Positions 1-6,159 of a DNA stretch of 58,364 nucleotides are shown here, piece by piece. The notes below the pieces were generated by a model, which did not search any database, was not told the DNA's origin, and was given only the letters and a program-made list of their open reading frames with translations. The DNA is from an uncultured Clostridia bacterium. GTDB taxonomy: Bacteria; Bacillota; Clostridia; Peptostreptococcales; Anaerovoracaceae. The DNA lies in assembly GCA_934278925.1 (NCBI GenBank), contig CAKQWJ010000015.1, forward strand, positions 1 to 58,364, given 5' to 3'. The position numbers and the translations under genes are program-made. Positions within the stretch are counted from its first letter, which is position 1. Each line of letters opens with the position of its first letter.

Positions 1-188
1 TCCAATGCTCTTTTTCAATGCCTAATTATTTATTTCGATTTCGATTTTAATCCCACAAAAATTCGTGAAGAACCAATTATGTTCCATTAAAACAGTACGA
101 CAGTACTGTCGAATGCGATAATTTATCTGCTAGAAGAAATTTATCCGCAGTTAAAAATATAAGCTCGGAATCGGCGGATGTCTCAGGT

Positions 189-620
189 ATGCTTACAACT
201 GGCGCAATTTACGTTGAAGGCATTAGGGGTTCTATTGCATATCAGGATGGTGCGGGAAATAGGGCTGACCTGTTAAGGGTGACCTCCGGTACTGGAACAA
301 TAACCCTAACAACCGGTGCAGTAAGTTTCCAGCCGCGTTGGTGGCGGTGTGGAAACATTGTTCAGATGGAGGTCGGGACCAAGTGCACCGGGGCAGTAGC
401 AAGCGGTGCAAACATCGCCGCCGGAAAAATTACAGGAGTACCGGCGCCAATAACAGAATCGGGAGTTCGTGCCGTGTCGTATTATGGCAACAATGCGAAC
501 ATATCATATATGGGTTCAGACGGTACCTTCTATGCCCGCAATGCCGGGGCGGATGCACTGGCAAAGAACAATGATTGCATAGGCGGCTTCACGTACATTA
601 CCGACGGCACCAGGCTATAA
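189..620 (+). CDS. C-terminal part of a phage tail or baseplate protein
   Basis: The product is a Gly/Ala/Thr-rich beta-structured protein resembling the C-terminal domains of phage tail-fibre or upper-baseplate proteins, with a short 'TGTITLTTGAVSF' repeat-like stretch and no enzymatic motif. The same frame is open back to a TGA at 66-68, and codons 69-188 read like coding sequence, but they contain no start codon. No ribosome site precedes the ATG at 189. The gene is therefore either 5'-truncated, frameshifted upstream, or recombined in its N-terminal part. It lies directly before the small-regulator and lysis genes, as expected for the last structural gene of a phage late operon. The tail assignment is inference from position and composition. 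Confidence 0.55.
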   Translation: MLTTGAIYVEGIRGSIAYQDGAGNRADLLRVTSGTGTITLTTGAVSFQPRWWRCGNIVQMEVGTKCTGAVASGANIAAGKITGVPAPITESGVRAVSYYGNNANISYMGSDGTFYARNAGADALAKNNDCIGGFTYITDGTRL

Positions 621-655
621 CCTTCAACAAAAAGTGGAAAGAATCTAGAATATAC

Positions 656-684
656 TTGACATATTACTTAATATGATGTATAAT
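656..684 (+). promoter_or_regulatory. Consensus sigma-A promoter for the 745 gene
   Basis: A perfect TTGACA (656-661), a 17-nt spacer and a perfect TATAAT (679-684) lie 60 nt upstream of the next gene. Such a strong promoter inside a phage late region suggests expression independent of the structural operon, possibly in the lysogen. Confidence 0.85.
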
Positions 685-744
685 ATAGACAGTTGATAAG
701 GAAACAAATCAACGAGTAATGGGCAAGCATAGAAAGGAGACAGC

Positions 745-882
745 ATGAACGAACCGATGACAGACAAGCAGATGGACGTAATCCTAAACCTTGTAGCAGA
801 CAAGTTCGAGTCTTGCAAGGATATGGAAGAAGTAAAGAAAGCCATTGCAGAAGTTCGAAGCATGGCGAAAAAAGGCGAATAA
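745..882 (+). CDS. Small phage protein, 45 aa, unknown function
   Basis: The ATG follows an AGAAAGGAGA ribosome site (731-740). The product (MNEPMTDKQMDVILNLVADK..., ending MAKKGE) is a charged, helix-forming 45-residue protein without membrane segment or Cys. It is preceded by a perfect consensus promoter and followed by a stem-loop. I recognise no function. Its place between the tail gene and a ribbon-helix-helix-like gene suggests a lysogenic accessory gene of the prophage. Confidence 0.7.
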   Translation: MNEPMTDKQMDVILNLVADKFESCKDMEEVKKAIAEVRSMAKKGE

Positions 883-887
883 AAAAA

Positions 888-915
888 GAAGCCCAGCTTG
901 AAAAGCTGAACTTCT
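888..915 (+). terminator. Stem-loop after the 745 gene
   Basis: An AGAAG...AGCTT / AAGCT..ACTTCT stem-loop follows the stop codon. There is no long T tract downstream, so termination would be weak. A second hairpin (GGTGTCAG / CTGGCACC, about 926-949) follows just before the next gene. Confidence 0.4.
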
Positions 916-985
916 AATAACCAAGGGTGTCAGGCTTGCCACTGGCACCACATCACCTATACTTATTATAACAGGAACGAGAAAA

Positions 986-1177
986 ATGACAAGCGAAAAG
1001 AAGTTTGACCAAATAAAATATCAGAACGAATACAACCGGAAAAATTATGACCATATCAATATCATGGTTGCCAAAGGGAAGAAGGACATCGTCAAAGCGA
1101 AAGCCAAGGAAAAGGGCGAAAGCATGAGCGAATACATATGGAAAGCCGTAGAGAAAAGACTTTCAGAAGATGAATAA
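986..1177 (+). CDS. Small Arc/CopG-like DNA-binding protein
   Basis: This 63-aa, Lys-rich protein has the pattern of phage-encoded ribbon-helix-helix proteins: an N-terminal strand-like segment ('DHINIMVAKGKK') followed by two helices ending 'SMSEYIWKAVEKRL'. Such proteins are usually small transcriptional repressors acting as dimers. A CAGGAACGAG sequence gives a moderate ribosome site. A clear terminator follows, so it is a one-gene unit. The target is unknown; the neighbouring phage promoters are candidates. Confidence 0.65.
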   Translation: MTSEKKFDQIKYQNEYNRKNYDHINIMVAKGKKDIVKAKAKEKGESMSEYIWKAVEKRLSEDE

Positions 1178-1185
1178 GTTTACAG

Positions 1186-1205
1186 ACCGCCGAAAGGCGG
1201 TTTTT
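1186..1205 (+). terminator. Intrinsic terminator
   Basis: ACCGCC-GAAA-GGCGGT stem with a tetraloop and a following T5 run. Confidence 0.85.
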
Positions 1206-1257
1206 CTATGGGGAGAAACTGTATTGAGCCGTGTATGTATGGCAGCGGATTAATTAA

Positions 1258-1310
1258 TACGTATAAATACATAAAAACCTCTTGACATACGTATAAATAC
1301 GTAGTATAAT
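1258..1310 (+). promoter_or_regulatory. hicAB promoter with two palindromic operators
   Basis: A perfect promoter, TTGACA (1282-1287), 17 nt, TATAAT (1305-1310), drives the toxin-antitoxin pair. A 16-nt inverted repeat TACGTAT-AA-ATACGTA fills the spacer (1288-1303). A second copy with one mismatch lies upstream at 1258-1273, 30 nt away, about three helical turns. Palindromes overlapping the promoter are typical of autorepression by the HicB antitoxin or the HicAB complex; binding here is inferred. Confidence 0.75.
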
Positions 1311-1338
1311 TAATATATCAAATGAAGGAGGTAAGAAT

Positions 1339-1521
1339 TTGAAGGTTTCAGAAATGAAGAAACTGTTGAAGCAAATCGGATGCCGAAAGATAAGGGATGG
1401 TGCAAATCATGAAATATGGTACAGCCCAATAACAAACAGAAAATTCCAAGTCCCACGGCATCAATCACAAGAACTGCCAACAGGAACCGAAAAGCAAATC
1501 CGAAAAGAGTCAGGGCTATAA
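1339..1521 (+). CDS. hicA: HicA-type mRNA interferase toxin
   Basis: This 60-aa protein is of normal HicA length. It has the dsRBD-like fold pattern beginning 'MKVSEMKKLLKQIGCRKIRD' and the catalytic His in 'GANHEIWYSP', followed by a basic C-terminal part ('VPRHQSQELPTGTEKQIRKESG'). HicA cleaves mRNA and is neutralised by HicB. The start is TTG, because an AAGGAGGT site (1325-1332) lies just upstream and no ATG fits. It is first in a two-gene operon with hicB, in toxin-first order. Its location inside a prophage lysis region suggests a phage accessory (moron) function such as lysogen maintenance or superinfection exclusion; that role is inferred. Confidence 0.88.
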   Translation: MKVSEMKKLLKQIGCRKIRDGANHEIWYSPITNRKFQVPRHQSQELPTGTEKQIRKESGL

Positions 1522-1583
1522 GCCCTGACAACTCGGAGGAAACTTTCAAATTTAAGGATATTAAATTATATAAGGAGGTTGTA

Positions 1584-1979
1584 ATGAAGTATTATTATCC
1601 GGCCCAGTTTATTAATGAAGGAGAAAAGGGGTACTCCATAATTTTCCCGGATTTACCATGCAGTACGATGGGGACAAGCTTTGATGATGCCATGAAAATG
1701 GCGAAAGATTCACTGGAACTGATGTTATATTCATACGAGGTAGACGGTGACGATATACCTACACCAACAGACATTCGAGAACTGGAAGTACCAGCGGATG
1801 GATTTGTATCATATGTGGAAGCTGATACAGTGAACTATCGCAAATATTACAAGTCCACAAAAGCGGTAAAAAAGACTCTATCCATTCCGGAATGGCTGAA
1901 TGAAGCGGCAACAAATCGGGATGTTAATTTCTCAGCCGTACTGCAGAAAGCATTGAAGGACGAAATAGGAATCTACTGA
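1584..1979 (+). CDS. hicB: HicB-type antitoxin
   Basis: This 131-aa protein has an N-terminal HicB degraded-RNase-H fold ('YYYPAQFINEGEKGYSIIFPDLP' followed by 'CSTMGTSFDDAMKMAKDSLELML') and a C-terminal DNA-binding segment ('KKTLSIPEWLNEAA...NFSAVLQKALKDEIG') resembling ribbon-helix-helix antitoxins. It binds HicA and should bind the promoter palindromes upstream. I chose ATG 1584 because TAAGGAGG precedes it at proper spacing; the longer open frame upstream overlaps hicA out of frame. A strong terminator follows. Confidence 0.88.
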   Translation: MKYYYPAQFINEGEKGYSIIFPDLPCSTMGTSFDDAMKMAKDSLELMLYSYEVDGDDIPTPTDIRELEVPADGFVSYVEADTVNYRKYYKSTKAVKKTLSIPEWLNEAATNRDVNFSAVLQKALKDEIGIY

Positions 1980-1990
1980 ATAACCGAAAA

Positions 1991-2013
1991 GCCACCCGAA
2001 AGGGTGGTTTTTT
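1991..2013 (+). terminator. Terminator of hicAB
   Basis: GCCACCC-GAAA-GGGTGG stem followed by T6. Confidence 0.88.
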
Positions 2014-2043
2014 CGTGCCAAATTTAGGAAAGGAGGGATGCGT

Positions 2044-2361
2044 ATGGGACAGCCTATCATGATATCCATGTCGGACATCCTGCTGCTTGCCGGTGCAATC
2101 GTCACCATCTCAGCGGCGGTAAAAGTAGTTTGTGAGGCAATCGAGCGAATCCGAAAGCCGAACAAAACACAGGATGCACGAATCGCCGAACTGGAGAGTA
2201 AGAGCGTGAAGGACTTCAACCGGCTCAACAAGCTGGAAGAGGGAAACATCGTCACTCAACGGGCACTGCTGGCACTGTTAGCCCACGGAATCGACGGCAA
2301 CGACATTGAAGCAATGCGGAAAGCAAAAGCAGAGCTGACCGACTACTTAATCGAACGTTAA
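2044..2361 (+). CDS. Small phage membrane-anchored protein, lysis module
   Basis: The 105-aa product has one N-terminal hydrophobic segment ('ISMSDILLLAGAIVTISAAVKVV') and then a charged coiled-coil-like region ('RIAELESKSVKDFNRLNKLEEGN'). This layout is common in proteins encoded beside phage holins, such as haemolysin XhlA-like proteins. I chose ATG 2044 because the AGGAGG at 2031-2036 lies 7 nt upstream of it; the ATG at 2038 is too close. It precedes the holin and endolysins and may help membrane permeabilisation or holin timing. That function is inferred. Confidence 0.65.
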   Translation: MGQPIMISMSDILLLAGAIVTISAAVKVVCEAIERIRKPNKTQDARIAELESKSVKDFNRLNKLEEGNIVTQRALLALLAHGIDGNDIEAMRKAKAELTDYLIER

Positions 2362-2405
2362 CAAATGAATGCCCGGAAAGGGCGGAAATTGGAGGAAAAA
2401 GGAAA

Positions 2406-2750
2406 ATGGACATGACAACTATTACTCAGTATTTTGTGCCACAGATTGTGGCTTTCTGTTTGTGCGTTGGCTACATCATGAAACGGTGGCTGCCGATGGA
2501 TAACAAATGGATTCCGACCGCACTTTTCATCATCGGTATCATTTGTGGAATTGCTACCACAGGAATGACTTTCGATGGAGTAGTGTTCGGTGCTGTATCG
2601 GGTCTTGCTTCCGTTGGTCTGAATCAGTCCTTTCAGCAGGCACTTGGACTGAATGTTCGTCCGAACATTGAAATGACCGATGATGAAGTACAGGATTTCG
2701 AATTGGCAGAAGAAGAGGATGAAGCAGAAGAAGGTGAAGATGATGAGTAA
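2406..2750 (+). CDS. Phage holin
   Basis: This 114-aa protein has three hydrophobic segments (about residues 7-23, 33-50 and 54-70) and a very acidic C-terminal tail ('EEEDEAEEGEDDE'), the standard architecture of small phage holins of Gram-positive bacteria. Holins form membrane lesions that release or activate endolysins at the end of the lytic cycle. The start follows a GGAGGAAAAAGGAAA site. Its last codons overlap the start of the amidase gene, giving translational coupling of holin and lysin. Confidence 0.82.
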   Translation: MDMTTITQYFVPQIVAFCLCVGYIMKRWLPMDNKWIPTALFIIGIICGIATTGMTFDGVVFGAVSGLASVGLNQSFQQALGLNVRPNIEMTDDEVQDFELAEEEDEAEEGEDDE

Positions 2751-3459
2751 GACGATTGCGGTTCAGTGCGGGCATGGCGTGAGCTTAGACGGAAGCTGGG
2801 ACCCCGGTTGCGTGTACAAGTCCGGTGGGAAACAATACACTGAGGCGGCGCTCATGCTGAAAATCACAAAGGCGGCTGTGAAGTATCTGCGCAAGTCGGG
2901 TGTAACCGTGATTTCGGATGCCGACCACGGCAACAATAAGAACATGATTGAAGATGTGCGCTGGGCGAATAACGTAGGGTGCAAGATCTATGTGTCGATT
3001 CACTGCGACTACAGCGGAGCACCGAATGGAGTAATGCCGCTCTACGTATCCGCAAGCGGAAAGAAAATCGGCAAGTACCTAAAAAAACATATCAAGAAAG
3101 ACTTGAAGATGAAGAGCAGAGGTGTTCAGAAGCGAACCAACCTTTTTGAGCTGAATGAAACGGATATGCCCGCTTGTATCCTCGAAACAGGAGGTTTAAA
3201 AGCGGATTTGGCTACACTTAAAGGCAAGCCTGATGCATACGGAAAGGCGATTGCAAAGGGTCTTTGTGAATACCTCGGTGTTTCATTCAAGGAAGGCACA
3301 AAGGCAAAAGAGACCTATCGTGTTCGCAAGTCTTGGAAGGACAGCAAATCTCAGAAGGGAGCTTTCACCAGTCTTGCCAACGCTAAGAAGTGTGCGGATA
3401 AATACGGCTATTCTGTTTTTAACAGCAAAGGAAAGGCGGTGTACCGTGGCAAAAAGTAG
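2740..3459 (+). CDS. N-acetylmuramoyl-L-alanine amidase (phage endolysin)
   Basis: The first about 170 residues form an Amidase_3 domain: zinc ligands are expected at His in 'AVQCGHGVS', Glu in 'QYTEAA' and His in 'SIHCDYS', with the catalytic Glu in 'CILETGG'. It cuts the bond between N-acetylmuramic acid and the stem peptide. The last about 45 residues ('TYRVRKSWKDSKSQKGAFTS...KAVYRG') resemble a SPOR-like wall-binding repeat common in clostridial amidases. The start is ATG 2740 or 2743, inside the holin stop region. There is no signal peptide, so export depends on the holin. Confidence 0.88.
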   Translation: MMSKTIAVQCGHGVSLDGSWDPGCVYKSGGKQYTEAALMLKITKAAVKYLRKSGVTVISDADHGNNKNMIEDVRWANNVGCKIYVSIHCDYSGAPNGVMPLYVSASGKKIGKYLKKHIKKDLKMKSRGVQKRTNLFELNETDMPACILETGGLKADLATLKGKPDAYGKAIAKGLCEYLGVSFKEGTKAKETYRVRKSWKDSKSQKGAFTSLANAKKCADKYGYSVFNSKGKAVYRGKK

Positions 3460-4147
3460 GAAGATTAACAGAACTTACGTTGTTATCAAGGCAGACCCAC
3501 TCAGGGTGAAACCTTCCTACAAGTCGAAACTTATAAAGACTATCCCGGTTGGAACGAAGGTTCATGCTACAAAGATAAAAGGCTACTACATTTACATTCC
3601 AGGTAGTGGTTGGACGATTTGGAAGGATAGCAAAGGGCAGAAGTACGTTCGCCTCGTATTTGTTCCGAAGAGTACGAAGGCAGAAAAACTGCTAGCGGCA
3701 CTGAAAACCAATGCCGCCAAAATGATTAAGGCCCGTGTGCGCTATTCGGCGAACCACGCTTGCAAAAGTCTGGCAAGTGCCTTGAAGAACAAGCGGACGA
3801 ATTGCGCCACCTTTGCATCCTTCGGCCTTCAGTCCATCGGCGTGCTGCCGAAAGGAAAATACATCTGGCTGGATACGAAGATTCACGGCTCCGGCAGCTC
3901 CCTCATCCGGAAGAAAGCAAAGATTGCATATCCCCGGAAGCCATGGCGAACCGCAAAGCTGAAAAAGGGGGACATCTGCGGTTTTGCCAATAAGCCGCAC
4001 ACGATGGTATATGCCGGTAAAAGCAAACACGGCTATCCGCTGTGGTATTCGGCAGGTGGTTCCGATGTGAAGGCGAAGAACTACGGACCGAAACGAAAGA
4101 AAAGCTATGAGAAGCGGAAAATCTATGTCCGGATCCGGCTGAAATAA
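3446..4147 (+). CDS. Second phage lysin, NlpC/P60- or CHAP-like cysteine peptidase
   Basis: The 233-aa protein starts at GTG 3446, supported by AAAGGCGGT (3432-3440), and overlaps the amidase stop. Residues about 8-70 look like a bacterial SH3-type domain ('VIKADPLRVKPSYKSKLIKTI', then 'GWTIWKDSKGQKYVRLVF'). The C-terminal half has 'NCATFASFGLQSIG', a candidate catalytic Cys, and 'KPHTMVYAGKSKHG', a candidate His, as in NlpC/P60 or CHAP peptidases that cut peptidoglycan stem peptides. It is very basic. Together with the amidase it would cut two different wall bonds. The catalytic family is inferred from motif order only. Confidence 0.7.
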   Translation: MAKSRKINRTYVVIKADPLRVKPSYKSKLIKTIPVGTKVHATKIKGYYIYIPGSGWTIWKDSKGQKYVRLVFVPKSTKAEKLLAALKTNAAKMIKARVRYSANHACKSLASALKNKRTNCATFASFGLQSIGVLPKGKYIWLDTKIHGSGSSLIRKKAKIAYPRKPWRTAKLKKGDICGFANKPHTMVYAGKSKHGYPLWYSAGGSDVKAKNYGPKRKKSYEKRKIYVRIRLK

Positions 4148-4160
4148 AGAAACACAAAAC

Positions 4161-4188
4161 GGGTGGAGAAATCCACCCGAATTTTTTT
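4161..4188 (+). terminator. Terminator of the lysis operon
   Basis: GGGTGGA-GAAA-TCCACCC stem followed by a T7 run. Confidence 0.9.
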
Positions 4189-4232
4189 ATACAAAAAATG
4201 ATAAAAAATAGCAAAATAAATTCAAAAAGATG

Positions 4233-4261
4233 TTAACATAGGTAGAGACCTATGTTATAAT
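4233..4261 (+). promoter_or_regulatory. Promoter with 9-bp palindromic operator
   Basis: TTAACA (4233-4238), 17 nt, TATAAT (4256-4261). The region between is almost filled by a perfect inverted repeat AACATAGGT-agag-ACCTATGTT (4235-4256). It drives the small hydrophobic peptide at 4293. The layout copies the hicAB promoter logic, with the repressor site inside the spacer, but the palindrome differs. Confidence 0.75.
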
Positions 4262-4292
4262 ATATACATAAGGTAAGGAAAGGAGGTGAGGA

Positions 4293-4391
4293 ATGATGGA
4301 GATATTAAAAAGCCTGGTAGACTTGGTAATAGCGATTATTGAACTTGCAACAGCGATAATCGTGCTCAAGTCCACCAGACACGGCCAATAG
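4293..4391 (+). CDS. Tiny hydrophobic peptide, 32 aa, holin-like toxin candidate
   Basis: An excellent AAAGGAGGTGAGGA site precedes two adjacent ATG codons (4293 and 4296). The product (MMEILKSLVDLVIAIIELA..., then TAIIVLKSTRHGQ) is a single membrane helix with a short basic tail, the build of the holin-like or type I toxin peptides found in Bacillota prophages. It has its own operator-controlled promoter. No antisense RNA could be identified by eye. The toxin role is inferred. Confidence 0.55.
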   Translation: MMEILKSLVDLVIAIIELATAIIVLKSTRHGQ

Positions 4392-4400
4392 GCCGAACAA

Positions 4401-4427
4401 CTCAGAGGGGCGAAAGCCCCTTCTGAG
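4401..4427 (+). terminator. Strong stem-loop between two small peptide genes
   Basis: CTCAGA-GGGGC, GAAA loop, GCCCC-TTCTGAG. The stem is very GC-rich but no T tract follows, so it may be an attenuator or an mRNA-stabilising hairpin instead of a terminator. Confidence 0.55.
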
Positions 4428-4458
4428 ATGATAATACCATCCATCATTCCGCAATGCA

Positions 4459-4566
4459 ATGATTAGTTTAATTGTTAGTCTATGCACATTGTGCTGCAGT
4501 ATTGTCACTCTGTACTGCGTTATTAAGCTGACCAGAGAATTGGATGAACTGAGAAAGCGCAAATAA
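4459..4566 (+). CDS. Tiny hydrophobic peptide, 35 aa
   Basis: The ATG opens a frame (MISLIVSLCTLCCSIVTLYC..., then VIKLTRELDELRKRK) with one Cys-rich membrane helix and a charged tail. No convincing ribosome site is seen, so it could be translated poorly or be regulated by the hairpin upstream. It sits 68 nt after the first tiny peptide and is followed by a strong stem-loop. It might be a partner peptide or an unrelated small membrane protein. Confidence 0.4.
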   Translation: MISLIVSLCTLCCSIVTLYCVIKLTRELDELRKRK

Positions 4567-4576
4567 GTGCGGAAGC

Positions 4577-4603
4577 GCCGGGCTTCCACAACGGCAGCCC
4601 GGC
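4577..4603 (+). terminator. GC-rich stem-loop
   Basis: GCCGGGCT ... AGCCCGGC, an 8-bp perfect stem directly after the second tiny peptide; no T run follows. Confidence 0.5.
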
Positions 4604-4640
4604 ACTTCGAAAAGTGAAATAAGTCAAATGGAGGAAACAC

Positions 4641-4856
4641 ATGGAAGTAGAAGTGAAGATGAAAAAGAAAACCGGAGAAACAGAGATTGTTAAATATGCA
4701 TCTCAGCAGAAGTACGACAAAGCAAACACAACGCAGATCCGCATGAAGCTGAATCTGAAAACCGACGCGGATATTCTGGCAAAGCTGGAAAACGTAGGAA
4801 ACAAACAAGGATACATCAAAGCACTGATTCGAGCAGACATTGCTGCAAATAAGTAG
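4641..4856 (+). CDS. Small phage protein, ribbon-helix-helix-like, 71 aa
   Basis: The product begins 'MEVEVKMKKKTGETEIVKY' and ends 'ILAKLENVGNKQGYIKALIR' plus ADIAANK, resembling small phage Arc-like proteins with a C-terminal helix pair. The start follows ATGGAGGAAACAC. The last about 15 codons are duplicated downstream of the Abi gene (5843-5888), where the repeat runs into an alternative C-terminus (ADIEKE). The gene that sat here before the abi insertion may have ended there. Confidence 0.7.
   Translation: MEVEVKMKKKTGETEIVKYASQQKYDKANTTQIRMKLNLKTDADILAKLENVGNKQGYIKALIRADIAANK
4797..4842 (+). repeat. 46-bp direct repeat, left copy
   Basis: 46 nt within the end of the preceding gene are repeated at 5843-5888 with a single mismatch (c/t). 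The two copies bracket the abi gene together with its promoter and hairpin. Confidence 0.9.
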
Positions 4857-4863
4857 AAAAAAC

Positions 4864-4955
4864 TTGACTTTAAAAACAATTGCAGGTAATATAATCGTAA
4901 CAGAAGCTCCCACACCTCTCACAGAAGTGTAAAACGGGAGCACATTTGTTTTTTT
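4864..4955 (+). promoter_or_regulatory. abi promoter and leader attenuator hairpin
   Basis: TTGACT (4864-4869), 17 nt, TAATAT (4887-4892). The leader then forms GCTCCC-ACAC ... GTGT-aaaac-GGGAGC (4906-4941) followed by a T-rich run (4945-4955), an intrinsic terminator placed between promoter and start codon. This arrangement would let transcription be attenuated, as in several prophage defence genes. Conditional readthrough is inferred. Confidence 0.6.
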
Positions 4956-4968
4956 GAGGGAGATAGAT

Positions 4969-5832
4969 ATGAAATCCGTAAAGCCGGCAACAACATACCA
5001 GCAACAAGTTAAAATATTGCAGAGCAGAAATGTTGAGGTTACTGATATAAAAGCGTGCGAACAATTCCTGAAGAATGTAAATTACTATAGACTATCAGCA
5101 TATTTGCTGTCTTTTCGAAGAAAGGGAACTGAAAAATATAATGATGTTTCATTTGAACAAATCGTTCAGATTTATTTGTTCGATCAACAACTGAGGAAAT
5201 TACTGTATGAAATTATTGATGATATAGAAAACCGAATAAGAACTCAATTAGCATATTATAGTGGCCATAAATACGGACCACTTGGATATAAGGAGAAAGA
5301 GAATTACAATACAAACCATAATCATGACAAGTTTATGGAAAACATTGAAGCGTGCATAAAAGAAAACAAGAAATCTCCTATAGTGCAGCATCATCAAAAA
5401 GAGTATAACGGAGAATTCCCAATATGGACAATAGTGGATTTCTTTTCAATAGGGAATCTCTCATATTTTTACAGGGGAATGAAAACATCCGATCGCGAAG
5501 AAATTGCCGACACTCTTTTTGAAACAGGGTTTAAGGAGATGGATAGTTGGATGAGATGCCTTACAGATCTCAGAAATAGATGTGCACATTTTGCAAGACT
5601 ATATTACTGGATATTCCCGGCAGTGCCCAAAATACCAAAAGGGGACAAATTTCGGTCAGAACGAAGACTGTTTTCGCAGATTTACATGCTGAAATTGATG
5701 TACGGTGATAAGAAAAAATGGAACGATGAATTTTTAAAGAATCTGGAGGAAGTAATCGAACAGTATAAGGGAGATATCCTATTAAAAAATATAGGGTTTC
5801 CACAAAACTGGAGAGAAATTTTAAAGAATTAG
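4969..5832 (+). CDS. Abi_2-family abortive infection protein (HEPN-type)
   Basis: The 287-aa protein matches the AbiD/AbiF (Abi_2) family: 'FLKNVNYYRLSAYLLSFRRK' near the N-terminus, 'FDQQLRKLLYEIIDDIENRI' in the middle and 'LRNRCAHFARLYYW' near residue 205. The last contains the R-x4-H signature of HEPN ribonucleases. Family members block superinfecting phages, probably by RNA cleavage. I chose ATG 4969 because GAGGGA lies 7 nt upstream. Base composition is clearly AT-richer than in neighbours. It is the last gene before the attachment site and is flanked by 46-bp direct repeats, a typical lysogenic-conversion cargo gene. Confidence 0.85.
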   Translation: MKSVKPATTYQQQVKILQSRNVEVTDIKACEQFLKNVNYYRLSAYLLSFRRKGTEKYNDVSFEQIVQIYLFDQQLRKLLYEIIDDIENRIRTQLAYYSGHKYGPLGYKEKENYNTNHNHDKFMENIEACIKENKKSPIVQHHQKEYNGEFPIWTIVDFFSIGNLSYFYRGMKTSDREEIADTLFETGFKEMDSWMRCLTDLRNRCAHFARLYYWIFPAVPKIPKGDKFRSERRLFSQIYMLKLMYGDKKKWNDEFLKNLEEVIEQYKGDILLKNIGFPQNWREILKN

Positions 5833-5842
5833 AAACTGAAAA

Positions 5843-5888
5843 GGAAATAAACAAGGATACATCAAAGCACTGATTCGAGCAGACATTG
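5843..5888 (+). repeat. 46-bp direct repeat, right copy
   Basis: This is the right copy of the repeat at 4797-4842. Read in the matching frame it encodes the same 15-residue helix and then ADIEKE-stop. Confidence 0.9.
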
Positions 5889-5910
5889 AAAAAGAATAGA
5901 GAATTAGAAA

Positions 5911-5942
5911 CAGGGGCAGGAGGTGATCCGCCCCTGTTTTTT
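5911..5942 (+). terminator. Terminator after abi
   Basis: CAGGGGC ... GCCCCTG stem followed by T6. Confidence 0.85.
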
Positions 5943-6089
5943 GCAGTAAAAAAAACTATCAAATGTGTGACAAAGATGTGCCATAATTCTTTTAGTAGTA
6001 GTTATCAGTAGTTAGAAGAATCACCGCAAACCATTGAAAAATAAGGGGTTTTGATAGCTCCTAATAACTGCCGATAACGGTCAAAATGG

Positions 6090-6114
6090 ATTCGATTCCC
6101 ACGTACTCCCGCCA
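6090..6114 (+). other. selC: attR: 3' end of a tRNA-Sec gene (selC fragment)
   Basis: The sequence reads T-loop TTCGATT (6091-6097), T-stem strand CCCAC (6098-6102), acceptor strand GTACTCCC (6103-6110), G73 and CCA (6112-6114). An 8-nt acceptor strand with G73 and encoded CCA is the bacterial tRNA-Sec layout; tRNA-His would have C73. The 5' part of the tRNA is absent: upstream sequence cannot form the T-stem, anticodon or acceptor partner strands. The fragment is followed by its own terminator and then by selA-selB. I read it as the right attachment site of the prophage, with the restored full tRNA gene beyond the left edge of the window. Confidence 0.8.
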
Positions 6115-6123
6115 ATATTTTTG

Positions 6124-6149
6124 AGCAGCGATTTCGCTGCTTGTTTTTT
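6124..6149 (+). terminator. Native terminator of the tRNA gene
   Basis: AGCAGCG-ATTT-CGCTGCT stem followed by TG and a T8 run, 10 nt after the CCA. Confidence 0.88.
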
Positions 6150-6159
6150 TTAGTAAAAA

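Noticed and set aside
189..620. Variable region of a diversity-generating retroelement in the tail gene
   Set aside because: No reverse transcriptase or template repeat is present in the window.
3233..3445. Longer N-terminus for the second lysin
   Set aside because: This frame overlaps the amidase out of frame, is Arg-rich nonsense, and a good ribosome site supports GTG 3446.
6001..6114. A complete tRNA gene ending at 6114
   Set aside because: Only the T-loop, one T-stem strand and the 3' acceptor strand are present; no partner strands or anticodon arm can be formed upstream.
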